From Methanomethylovorans sp. (GTDB lineage Archaea > Halobacteriota > Methanosarcinia > Methanosarcinales > Methanosarcinaceae), in the NCBI GenBank assembly GCA_020854785.1, contig JAHFZE010000326.1, forward strand, positions 1 through 8,203: DNA of 8,203 bases, in the 5' to 3' direction. This document shows positions 1-7,096 of the stretch, piece by piece; the first letter of the stretch is position 1, and each line of letters starts with the position of its first letter. A model generated the notes under the pieces. That model was not told where the DNA came from. It worked only from the letters and a program-made list of their open reading frames with translations, and searched no databases. The translations under genes were made by a program, and so were the position numbers.

Positions 1-2747
1 GCTGCACTTGCACCATAATAATGTGCATCATCGGTATCATTGTACTCAGTACCATCGTAATATCCTGCAACGTCAGCCGTATTGTTCTGCTGACCTGCAA
101 CCCAGGTCATATTGTACTCGGCTTCAGTTGAAGCTCCAGCTGCAAGGGTTGTTGTACTGAGAGTAACTGCACCGAACTTACTATCGGTTACAACGATATT
201 GGTAAGTTCAACATTACCGATGTTGGTCACGATGATCTTGAACTCCACCGGATCAAAGGTTGAAGCAAGGTACGGTCCTGTAACCGTATCAGCATCTTCC
301 CAGCCGGTACCGTTCCAGACATACTTCTCGATATCGATCGCTGGAATAAGCTGGTAGATACCAGCGTCTATTGTCTGATCGCTCTCGCCTGCAGCTAGCA
401 TTATCACACTCGTTCTACCTGTAACAGGATCAGCATCACTATCCAGTGTGTCATTTGTACCCTGGTCTTGAAGAGTGAAATCATAACCAGCCGGTTTTAT
501 GAACTCTACGCTATAGTTACCTGGCAACAGGCCAATGAACTGGTAGAAACCTGTGGCGTTCGTCACGGTGGTGACCGGGTTGTTAAAGACATCGAGCACC
601 GGATTTCCGTTGCCATCCAGCAGATTCACTGTTACATTTGCGACACCCGGTTCACCAGTATCTTGAATGCCGTTGAGATCCTGGTCCAACCAGACATAAT
701 CGCCGAGACGGCCGTAAATTGGCGTCCTGGTCTCAAAATCGATCGTTGTGCCAACAGCAGTTGCATTTCCAGTGTTCACAACCTCCGTCATGCCTGGTGT
801 AAGGTCTATAAAATCCTTAATTATAGCCTTGAAGGTTACCGTATATGAGTTACCAACAGGAAGTGCATTAACATTATCGAGAATAACTCCACCCTCATCC
901 AGCGGGAAGGGAGTCGTGCCGCTGTCAGGAATTGCACTTGTTGTTCCACCGAAGGATTTTGTCAGGTTGGTGCTGTCCTCTACATATATCGCATCTACCG
1001 GGAATGCGTCCTGCAACAACAGATCAGGTACCGGAGCACGGGCAATGTTGTTAATGGTAATTGTATATAGTAACACATCACCCGGGCTGACATAGCCATC
1101 ATTGTCCCTATCTTCATACAAGGTGGCGGTCTTTCCGGCATCGAACAGTGGCAGAGGTGGTATTCCTGTACCCAGGTCCAGCCCCGGTGCACCAGCACTG
1201 GCTGTCAAAGGATCCTGGCCCCAGGCCCCCACCAGCTTAATGCCTGGTGTAAGTACGTAGAGCAGCATACCGGTCTGATCGCCTGAAGGATTATAGACCT
1301 TTTCCCGCTGGAGTTCCAGAAGATCGAAATGAACGTCATATTTGTTGCCGTTAGGATCGGTTAAAGGACCTGTAGTTGGATCAGCATCATAATCAACATA
1401 GACCCTGACAGGGGTATCTTTATTACCGACCGGTGTCACCCAGACAGGATTGCCGTTTTGGGTGAGGCTAACATTGGAAGTAGGGTCACGACCAATACCC
1501 AGTCCGATCAACAGTTGAGGTGTCAGAGAAGTCTTGGGAACAAGGGCAAAACCCCAATCCCATGCCTGATTTCCAGTATATTGCCCATTAACAACGTTAG
1601 AATTTGTAGAGTCAGTAGTTGACAGGGCATAGAAAGTCTGACTACCGGTTGTATAGAAATGCGCACCATATCCGTCCGGGAGTACTTCTTTGAGATAACT
1701 ATTTGCCGAAACAGTCCGCGCACTTGTAGTTATACCGGTAGCAGTTCGTCTTTCATATTGTACTGTAATAGCATCGGAGTTAGGATTATAGAGCCAGACT
1801 GTTGTGGCTGTACCAGTGACACTCTGAGCACTTGATGGTGTTGAAACCGGAGTATAGTAACTATTCGACCACAGGTTAGTAGGCAACAAACGGAAAAAAC
1901 GGCTTTCATAGTTTGATCTGATATCACCTGTGAGGAGATCTACTTGCACTGGCCGGCTTGAAGAAACACGTGCACCTACATTGACCCCACCATTGACCAG
2001 ATGGCTCTGTCCTTCTGCAAGAGATACTGTAGTTTCGAAGCCACCGATGTTATCAGCATCTATCTGAACAGTTGCGCCCCCCTGACCGGCCATGATCATC
2101 ATACCAGTGTACTCAAACATCTGAAAATCGGTGGTATCGGGAATGTTCTGACCCACAGGGACACGGAAATCCGTACCCCAGTTATCAGTATCGTATACTT
2201 CATTTGCATCGGCCATGAGGGTATTTGGTCCTGTGGACCATCCGGCACGGACCACGGAGATCGTCTTGGTAGCCGCGATCTTATCCCTGCCGCCATATTT
2301 AATGACCGTTAAAGGATCCGTGGTAGTAACGGGGTTGTTTAAAACAATTACAGTACCAGAATTAATTATATCACTTGGTATCCCGGGAGGAGCTCCGTTA
2401 GAAGGGTCCCCATCACCCCAGATCTGTGTACCATCCAGGTTGCTGCTTGAATATACATCCAGAGGGTTACCGATGTCAGGCTCAAAGCCATTCTCGTATT
2501 GATCATAATAGATGAGAGTGTTATCAGCAATTGCTGAGATAGAAATATAACTTTGCATGGGATTTGTGGGGGCAGCACTTGAACCACCGGAATGAATGGT
2601 CTGAAGCACTAACAAATGCTGGTCTTCGGGGATCGGTACGTAAAAGAACTGTACCGGCGGCGGATTTACTGCTGCACTGATCGTAGGCATACAGGCCAAA
2701 AAGGCCATAACTATAAGCATAGCCACTACTACTTTACTCCTAGTCAT
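1..2747 (-). CDS. Large secreted surface protein with DUF11 and SdrD-B-like domains, C-terminus beyond window
   Basis: One frame is open from an ATG at 2747 to the left edge, giving 915 residues with no stop, so the gene is 3'-truncated by the window. Residues 1-26 are a Sec signal peptide: basic MTRSK, a hydrophobic core, and a likely cut after A25 or A26. Residues 27 to about 530 are a beta-rich Thr/Ser/Asn/Gly region. Part of it (about 225-300, from ATVQIDADN to WSNSYY) recalls the IgGFc-binding N-terminal family. It also carries WDWG at 396-399 and WGQDP at 509-513. Residues about 536-672 look like a DUF11 domain with an EF-hand-like loop at 546-557. Residues 679-799 are an SdrD-B/Cna-B-like domain (GRLGDYVW, DQDLNGIQD, ending DAGIYQ). 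From about 801 a second DUF11/DUF7507-like repeat starts (IDIEKYVWNGTGW, VTNIGN). The start is supported by GGGGGAG six bases upstream. It is probably an adhesin or envelope protein; the ligand is unknown. The anchor (transmembrane or PGF-CTERM-like) would lie off the window. Confidence 0.88.
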   Translation of the reverse strand, partial: MTRSKVVVAMLIVMAFLACMPTISAAVNPPPVQFFYVPIPEDQHLLVLQTIHSGGSSAAPTNPMQSYISISAIADNTLIYYDQYENGFEPDIGNPLDVYSSSNLDGTQIWGDGDPSNGAPPGIPSDIINSGTVIVLNNPVTTTDPLTVIKYGGRDKIAATKTISVVRAGWSTGPNTLMADANEVYDTDNWGTDFRVPVGQNIPDTTDFQMFEYTGMMIMAGQGGATVQIDADNIGGFETTVSLAEGQSHLVNGGVNVGARVSSSRPVQVDLLTGDIRSNYESRFFRLLPTNLWSNSYYTPVSTPSSAQSVTGTATTVWLYNPNSDAITVQYERRTATGITTSARTVSANSYLKEVLPDGYGAHFYTTGSQTFYALSTTDSTNSNVVNGQYTGNQAWDWGFALVPKTSLTPQLLIGLGIGRDPTSNVSLTQNGNPVWVTPVGNKDTPVRVYVDYDADPTTGPLTDPNGNKYDVHFDLLELQREKVYNPSGDQTGMLLYVLTPGIKLVGAWGQDPLTASAGAPGLDLGTGIPPLPLFDAGKTATLYEDRDNDGYVSPGDVLLYTITINNIARAPVPDLLLQDAFPVDAIYVEDSTNLTKSFGGTTSAIPDSGTTPFPLDEGGVILDNVNALPVGNSYTVTFKAIIKDFIDLTPGMTEVVNTGNATAVGTTIDFETRTPIYGRLGDYVWLDQDLNGIQDTGEPGVANVTVNLLDGNGNPVLDVFNNPVTTVTNATGFYQFIGLLPGNYSVEFIKPAGYDFTLQDQGTNDTLDSDADPVTGRTSVIMLAAGESDQTIDAGIYQLIPAIDIEKYVWNGTGWEDADTVTGPYLASTFDPVEFKIIVTNIGNVELTNIVVTDSKFGAVTLSTTTLAAGASTEAEYNMTWVAGQQNNTADVAGYYDGTEYNDTDDAHYYGASA

Positions 2748-2753
2748 GTTTTA

Positions 2754-2760
2754 CTCCCCC
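2754..2760 (-). promoter_or_regulatory. Ribosome binding site of the surface protein gene
   Basis: On the minus strand the sequence reads GGGGGAG, then TAAAAC, then ATG. The GGAG core with a six-base gap is a good match to the anti-Shine-Dalgarno end of archaeal 16S rRNA, and it fixes the start at 2747. Confidence 0.75.
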
Positions 2761-2850
2761 ATCCAAATCCACCTAATTGCAGATCCATCGAATAATAAAA
2801 GCAATAATATTAATGTGCTTACAACCAACCCTATCCTAGATGGTTCTTTA

Positions 2851-2889
2851 CATTTATGGATTTAGAAGTTATTTAAGTGTCATTTATGG
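2851..2889. repeat. Two direct copies of CATTTATGG, 30-base period
   Basis: CATTTATGG occurs at 2851-2859 and again at 2881-2889, close to three helical turns apart. The copies flank the TATA-like CTTAAATAA on the minus strand. This could be a paired regulator site for the surface gene, but short AT-rich words recur by chance in such DNA. Confidence 0.3.
2869..2877 (-). promoter_or_regulatory. Possible TATA box for the surface protein gene
   Basis: The minus strand reads CTTAAATAA here, about 120 bases upstream of the ATG. This resembles an archaeal TATA element and would give a leader of roughly 95 bases. It sits between the two CATTTATGG copies. Other AT-rich stretches nearby (for example around 2793-2811) could serve instead, so the choice is weak. 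Confidence 0.25.
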
Positions 2890-3179
2890 TATAGGTGTTT
2901 GAATTTGATTGAATATAAACTTACGCAAAATTTATTGGAATGTAATTATATTGGTGGTTAAAATATAGTAGGAAGTGATTTAATAGATATATTGTGATCC
3001 ATTAGATATGATTATAAGATAATTGAGGTTATATTCCCCTCTCATATCAATGTGAGCAACTTATGTACTCAAATTGAACAAAGAAAATGGAAAGATCAAG
3101 TAATGTAACCACATGAACATCATATTTGAATTTGGTTCAGTGATTTCCTGGTTAGCAAGAACTCGGAACACCATTACCC

Positions 3180-3223
3180 AAAAAGAGAGGAAAAGCAAAT
3201 ATGTGTTATGTAGTTTTCATAAC
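3180..3223 (-). terminator. Hairpin plus T-rich tract, terminator of the ligase gene
   Basis: About 20 bases past the ligase stop, GTTATG (3205-3210) and CATAAC (3218-3223) form a perfect 6-bp stem with a 7-base loop. Read on the minus strand, it is followed by a T-rich stretch with TTTT and TTTTT runs down to about 3180. T-tracts are the main archaeal termination signal. The position after the stop fits a transcription end and separates the ligase from the surface gene. Confidence 0.55.
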
Positions 3224-3242
3224 TCCAAGATACCGGAAAACA

Positions 3243-4565
3243 CTATGAATCCCTTGTATCGATCACTCTTTTACTTTTCTTTTCACTGCGCGGCAGATCC
3301 CCGATGTTCAGGCATTCCACATCCACGGAAATACCAATAAGATCACGAAAAGCCTTTTTGATAGCTTTTTCCCTCATCTGCCTGCAGCAAGGGTCCCGGG
3401 CATTGTCCACCTCCACACGGAAAAGCATGGATTCCTTGCCACCGTCACGGGACAGCAGGAGCTGGTATTCGCTGCTGACACCATCCAATCTATGAGTAAG
3501 GTCTTCTATCTGCCCCGGGTAGACATTAACCCCTTTTATCTTGATCCTGTCATCTGTACGGCCTAATATCCTGTCAATGCGGGGAAACGGGCATCCGCAG
3601 GTGCAGTGGCCCGGAATGATGCGGGTCAGGTCCCTTGTCCGGTAACGTATGAGTGGTGCTCCTTCCTTTGAAAGGGTGGTCACAACAAGTTCACCCAGTT
3701 CTCCTTCAGGCAGAATTTTACCTGTTAAAGGATCGATGATCTCGAAATATAATAGGTCTGACCAGAAATGCAGACCTTCATGCAGATGACAGTCCTGTGC
3801 GATGCCGGGACCATATATCTCGGTCAGGCCATAGATATCAAAGCTTTCCAGACCTAATTCTTCCTCGATACGGGTGCGCATCTTCCGGCTCCATCTTTCG
3901 GAGCCGATGACGCCTTTCTTAAGGTGGATCCTGTCTTTTATACCTCTCCTGTTGATCTCTTCCGCAAGCAGCAGGGCATAGGAAGAAGTGCTTGTGATAG
4001 CAGTGCAGTGCAGATCCATGAGCATCTGCAGTTGTTTTTCCGTATTTCCCGGACCCATGGGTACTGCCATGGCACCCAGCTTTTCGGCACCCAGCTGAAA
4101 ACCAATGCCTGCGGTCCACAGACCGTAACCGGGTGTGATCTGGATCCTGTCCTGATCTGTCAGGCCCGCAAGCTCATAGCATCTTTTCATCATATCCGCC
4201 CACATATCCACATCGTTCTGCGTGTAGGGAATGATGACCGGCTTACCGGTGGTACCTGATGAGGAGTGGATACGCACTATTTTTTCTTCAGGCGCTGCCT
4301 GCAGACCAAGGGGATAGGCATCCCTCAGTTCTTCTTTGTAGGTGAAAGGAAGAGTACTGATATCTTCAAGACCCTTAATGGACCTTATATCCACATCCTC
4401 TTTTGAGAACTTCTGTTTGTAAAAAGGACTATTGGCAGAAACATACTCCAGCAGGGACCGGAATTTCTGAAGCTGTTCCTCCGGAGAAGGTGCTGTATAT
4501 TCTTTCCACATATTAGATTGCATTGAGTTCTCACACATTTTGATCCTTGCCTTAAAGGTTTCCAT
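3243..4565 (-). CDS. PaaK-family adenylate-forming ligase (phenylacetate-CoA ligase / coenzyme F390 synthetase-like)
   Basis: This 440-residue protein has the length and full motif set of the phenylacetate-CoA ligase branch of the ANL superfamily. Visible motifs are the phosphate-binding HSSSGTTGKP (100-109), YGLTEIYGPG (245-254), YRTRDL (308-313), the hinge GRTDDRIKIKGVNVYP (335-350) and a C-terminal PRSEKKSKRVID, where K430 aligns with the catalytic lysine of the adenylation step. Family members activate an aryl acid with ATP and pass it to CoA. In methanogens relatives are annotated as aryl-acid (indoleacetate or phenylacetate) CoA ligases or as coenzyme F390 synthetases, which adenylate F420; the sequence alone does not settle the substrate. 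C259, C321, C323 and C325 could form a metal site. It is a soluble cytoplasmic protein. The start at 4565 fits a TATA box at 4620-4628. ATG at 4538 (M10), preceded by AAGGA five bases upstream, is a real alternative. Confidence 0.9.
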   Translation of the reverse strand: METFKARIKMCENSMQSNMWKEYTAPSPEEQLQKFRSLLEYVSANSPFYKQKFSKEDVDIRSIKGLEDISTLPFTYKEELRDAYPLGLQAAPEEKIVRIHSSSGTTGKPVIIPYTQNDVDMWADMMKRCYELAGLTDQDRIQITPGYGLWTAGIGFQLGAEKLGAMAVPMGPGNTEKQLQMLMDLHCTAITSTSSYALLLAEEINRRGIKDRIHLKKGVIGSERWSRKMRTRIEEELGLESFDIYGLTEIYGPGIAQDCHLHEGLHFWSDLLYFEIIDPLTGKILPEGELGELVVTTLSKEGAPLIRYRTRDLTRIIPGHCTCGCPFPRIDRILGRTDDRIKIKGVNVYPGQIEDLTHRLDGVSSEYQLLLSRDGGKESMLFRVEVDNARDPCCRQMREKAIKKAFRDLIGISVDVECLNIGDLPRSEKKSKRVIDTRDS

Positions 4566-4600
4566 TAAATTGAATGTCCTATGTTAAACTATAATGTACG

Positions 4601-4617
4601 ATTGTGTACTAAACAAT
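4601..4617. promoter_or_regulatory. Inverted repeat ATTGT-N7-ACAAT, possible operator
   Basis: ATTGT (4601-4605) and ACAAT (4613-4617) are perfect inverted arms around a 7-base spacer. They lie between the proposed ligase TATA box and its start site, where a bound regulator would block transcription. Overlapping it, GTAC occurs at 4596-4599 and 4606-4609. The arms are short, so chance is possible. Confidence 0.3.
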
Positions 4618-4619
4618 TC

Positions 4620-4628
4620 CATATAAAT
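4620..4628 (-). promoter_or_regulatory. TATA box of the ligase gene
   Basis: The minus strand reads ATTTATATG here, close to the methanogen TATA consensus TTTATATA. Transcription would begin about 25 bases downstream, near 4595-4600, leaving a leader of roughly 30 bases before the ATG at 4565. Confidence 0.5.
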
Positions 4629-4692
4629 GTTGTGTGTCATATTCTCTTAGTGACCACATAGTGTTTTAAATATTGACCTATTATTCTAAATA

Positions 4693-4706
4693 CGAATATT
4701 TAATTA
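4693..4706 (+). promoter_or_regulatory. Putative BRE/TATA promoter element of cdc48
   Basis: CGAATATTTAATTA provides a TATA-like TATTTAAT with A-rich bases just upstream as in a BRE. Its position predicts transcription start near 4725 and a leader of about 50 bases. A second AT-rich word, TTTTAAATATTG at 4664-4675, is the competing choice. Confidence 0.4.
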
Positions 4707-4762
4707 CTTGAATAATGATTTTTTTTCTGAAACCAGATGTTAAAGACACCGGTTCTTAAAAT

Positions 4763-4768
4763 GGCGGT
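4763..4768 (+). promoter_or_regulatory. Ribosome binding site of cdc48
   Basis: GGCGGT lies six bases before the ATG at 4775, a one-mismatch version of GGAGGT. It overlaps a tiny ATG GCG GTT TAG reading frame (4761-4772) that ends two bases before the real start. Confidence 0.5.
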
Positions 4769-4774
4769 TTAGAA

Positions 4775-7006
4775 ATGTCCGACGAGATCATCGTACAGGT
4801 GGCACAGGCATATCCCAGGGATGCAGGCAGAGGCATAGCCCGTCTGGAAAAAGATCTGATGCAACGATTGGGAACTACGAGCGGCGATATCATAGAGATC
4901 AGGGGCAAGGACAAATGTTACGCTATCGTCTGGCCGGGTTATGCTGATGATACCGGTAAGGGAATAATCCGTATAGACGGTAATCTGCGGTACAATGCCA
5001 GGATCGGTCTGGACGATCAGGTAACCGTCAGGAAGATATCAGCTCATGAAGCTGAAAGTGTCACACTTGCACCTACCCAGCCGGTCCAGCTTGTAGGAGG
5101 ATCTCGTTTTATCCTGAGGATCATTGAGGGCAGACCACTCTCTAAAGGAGAAAGGGTAAGAGTAGAGACCGTGAACAATCCTCTCACATTTGCAGTGCTG
5201 GCCACCAAACCTTCCGGACCTGTGATAGTTACCCGTAACACCCAGATAGTGCTTCGGGAAAAACCTCTGGAAGAAGCTACGACCAGAGACCACATCACCT
5301 ACGAGGATATAGGCGGCCTCAAACGCGAGCTGGGTATGGTTAGGGAAATGATAGAGCTTCCCCTGAAACATCCGGAGATATTCCAGAAACTTGGCATAGA
5401 TCCCCCGAAAGGTGTGCTGCTGTATGGCCAGCCTGGCACCGGTAAGACCATGATAGCCAGGGCTGTAGCCAGCGAAACTGATGCGAATTTCATATCCATC
5501 AGCGGTCCTGAGATAGTATCTAAATATTATGGAGAAAGTGAGCACAAGCTCCGCCAGATGTTCGAGGATGCCGAAAAGGATGCACCTTCCATTATATTCA
5601 TCGATGAGATCGATTCCATCGCCCCTAAGCGGGATGAAGTGATGGGAGAGGTAGAACGCAGGGTTGTGGCCCAGTTGCTCTCGCTCATGGACGGCCTGAG
5701 GTCCAGGGGCAGGGTCATCGTTATAGCTGCGACCAACCGTCCCAACTCCATAGATCCTGCACTGCGCAGAGGCGGGAGATTTGACAGGGAGATCGAAGTA
5801 GGCATCCCTGACCGCAATGGCAGGCTGCAGATCATGTACGTGCATACAAGGGGAATGCCCATTGAAAATGACATTGACCTGGAACAGATAGCAGCGGTAA
5901 CTCATGGTTACGTGGGTGCTGATCTATCGTCCCTGTGCAAGGAAGCAGCCATGCACGCTCTGCGCAGGATGCTGCCTGAGATGCATATAGAGGATGATAT
6001 ACCTCAGGAGGTCATGGATAGTCTTGTGGTCACCAAAGCTGATTTTGATTCAGCTTTCAAGAACATAGAGCCTTCGGCCATGAGGGAGGTGTTCGTGGAG
6101 GTTGCCCATGTGAGATGGGACGATATCGGCGGGCTGGAAACGGCAAAGCAGGAACTCATCGAGGCTGTGGAATGGCCTTTGAAATATCCGGAGATGTTCG
6201 AGGCTGTCAATACCACGCCTCCCAGAGGCATACTGCTCTTCGGGCCGCCTGGAACGGGCAAGACCATGCTGGCCAAAGCAGTTGCAAGCGAGAGCGAGGC
6301 AAATTTCATCAGCATTAAAGGCCCTGAGCTTTTGAGCAAATATGTGGGAGAATCCGAGAAAGCGGTGCGTGAGACCTTCAGGAAGGCAAAACAGGCTGCT
6401 CCTACAGTTGTATTCTTCGATGAGATAGATGCCATGGCGCCAGAAAGGGGAGCCAGCACTGATGTGCATGTGACGGAGAGGGTAGTGAGCCAGATACTCA
6501 CAGAAATAGATGGTGTGGAGGAACTAAAGGATGTTGTTGTCATAGCTGCCACCAACAGGCCTGATATCATCGACCCTGCCTTGTTGCGCCCTGGAAGGTT
6601 TGACAGGCTCATCTACGTGAAGCCACCCGAAAGGGAAGGTCGCAGGAAGATCTTTGAGATACATATTCTGGGCAAACCTCTCGCAGAGGATGTGGACCTT
6701 AATTTGCTTGCGGATATGACAGAAGGTTATGTGGGTGCGGATATCGAAGCCATCTGCAGGGAAGCTTCCATGCTGGCCCTGCGGACAGTGATCCTGCCAG
6801 GTGTGACAAGAGAGGAAATGAAGGTACTGGCAAATGAGATAAGGATCTCCATGACCCATTTCAGGAAAGCTATTGCCAGAATAAAGCCCACAACTTCCCG
6901 AAGTGCTATGAACCTCTATGAAAAAGCAGCTGAAGCCTATGCACAGTATGCAGCTAACTCAGATGACAAAAAAGATACTAATGGCGGAGGTACTGCTTAT
7001 CAGTAA
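4775..7006 (+). CDS. cdc48: Cdc48/VAT-type AAA+ ATPase (p97/VCP homologue)
   Basis: At 743 residues this is a full-length archaeal Cdc48, a hexameric unfoldase that threads tagged or misfolded cytoplasmic proteins through its pore and can hand them to the proteasome. The N-domain spans about 4-165 (double-psi barrel, then CDC48_2). D1 has Walker A GQPGTGKT (218-225), Walker B IIFIDE (273-278), sensor-1 N321 and arginine fingers R335/R338. D2 has GPPGTGKT (490-497), VVFFDE (545-550), N594 and R608/R611. Pore loops are KYYGESE (250-256) and KYVGESE (522-528); both keep aromatic residues, as in archaeal VAT. Q219 replaces the usual proline in the D1 P-loop and G334 the usual proline in RRPGRFDRE. 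The tail is acidic/glycine-rich and ends AYQ, a possible HbYX proteasome-docking motif. The start is backed by GGCGGT upstream and by homology beginning at residue 4. It is transcribed divergently from the ligase. Confidence 0.97.
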   Translation: MSDEIIVQVAQAYPRDAGRGIARLEKDLMQRLGTTSGDIIEIRGKDKCYAIVWPGYADDTGKGIIRIDGNLRYNARIGLDDQVTVRKISAHEAESVTLAPTQPVQLVGGSRFILRIIEGRPLSKGERVRVETVNNPLTFAVLATKPSGPVIVTRNTQIVLREKPLEEATTRDHITYEDIGGLKRELGMVREMIELPLKHPEIFQKLGIDPPKGVLLYGQPGTGKTMIARAVASETDANFISISGPEIVSKYYGESEHKLRQMFEDAEKDAPSIIFIDEIDSIAPKRDEVMGEVERRVVAQLLSLMDGLRSRGRVIVIAATNRPNSIDPALRRGGRFDREIEVGIPDRNGRLQIMYVHTRGMPIENDIDLEQIAAVTHGYVGADLSSLCKEAAMHALRRMLPEMHIEDDIPQEVMDSLVVTKADFDSAFKNIEPSAMREVFVEVAHVRWDDIGGLETAKQELIEAVEWPLKYPEMFEAVNTTPPRGILLFGPPGTGKTMLAKAVASESEANFISIKGPELLSKYVGESEKAVRETFRKAKQAAPTVVFFDEIDAMAPERGASTDVHVTERVVSQILTEIDGVEELKDVVVIAATNRPDIIDPALLRPGRFDRLIYVKPPEREGRRKIFEIHILGKPLAEDVDLNLLADMTEGYVGADIEAICREASMLALRTVILPGVTREEMKVLANEIRISMTHFRKAIARIKPTTSRSAMNLYEKAAEAYAQYAANSDDKKDTNGGGTAYQ

Positions 7007-7013
7007 AGCTCAC

Positions 7014-7038
7014 TAACAGTTAACCCATAAACAGTTAA
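7014..7038. repeat. Two copies of the palindrome AACAGTT, 15-base period
   Basis: AACAGTTAA occurs at 7015-7023 and 7030-7038. The core AACAGTT is an inverted repeat about a central A; the first copy extends to a perfect TAAC-A-GTTA (7014-7022). They lie just past the cdc48 stop and 60-80 bases before the AlkD-like start, so they could be regulator sites for that gene or contribute to processing of the cdc48 transcript. Confidence 0.35.
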
Positions 7039-7047
7039 TACACTTAG

Positions 7048-7060
7048 TTCTATCTTTTCT
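7048..7060 (+). terminator. Pyrimidine/T-rich tract after cdc48
   Basis: The stretch TTCTATCTTTTCT lies about 40 bases past the cdc48 stop, with no strong hairpin. Archaeal RNA polymerase can stop at such tracts, but this one is short and read-through into the next gene is quite possible. Confidence 0.3.
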
Positions 7061-7083
7061 ACAATGTTTAAAGAATAATCCCA

Positions 7084-7091
7084 GGTAGGAT
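7084..7091 (+). promoter_or_regulatory. Ribosome binding site of the AlkD-like gene
   Basis: The sequence AGGTAGGA lies five or so bases before the ATG at 7097. Either AGGT or AGGA can pair with the 16S rRNA end, which supports this start. The start also places the AlkD motifs at their usual distance from the N-terminus. Confidence 0.45.
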
Positions 7092-7096
7092 AGCAA

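Larger units (their letters stand above)
2748..3242. other. AT-rich intergenic region, no supported gene
   Basis: These 495 bases separate the ligase stop from the surface gene start; both genes run on the minus strand. Stops are frequent in all frames and no RNA gene is recognisable. It holds the surface gene ribosome binding site (2754-2760), a possible TATA-like CTTAAATAA on the minus strand at 2869-2877, two direct copies of CATTTATGG at 2851-2859 and 2881-2889, a small imperfect hairpin at 3041-3056, and a terminator-like element at 3180-3223. The surface gene therefore most likely has its own promoter and may have a leader of about 100 bases. Confidence 0.6.

Noticed and set aside
112..2502. 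Several plus-strand and out-of-frame minus-strand open frames of 65-126 codons
   Set aside because: They lie across the continuous 915-codon minus-strand surface protein frame, have no family resemblance and no ribosome binding sites; they are shadows.
2676..2747. Lipoprotein signal (FLAC around Cys19) in the surface protein
   Set aside because: The residue at -3 is Phe rather than Leu, and a normal Sec cleavage site (SAA) follows six residues later, so a standard secreted protein is more likely.
3041..3056. Imperfect hairpin CTCATATCAATGTGAG as a small RNA or terminator
   Set aside because: Six pairs with one wobble, no following T-tract, and no nearby gene end; probably chance.
3113..3340. 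75-codon plus-strand open frame reaching into the ligase 3' end
   Set aside because: No ribosome binding site, no recognisable motif, crosses the terminator-like element, and the overlapping ligase frame is far better supported.
5039..5905. 288-codon minus-strand open frame antisense to cdc48
   Set aside because: It mirrors the strongly conserved Cdc48 N-domain and D1 coding sequence and has no protein-family features; long antisense frames are common opposite conserved genes.
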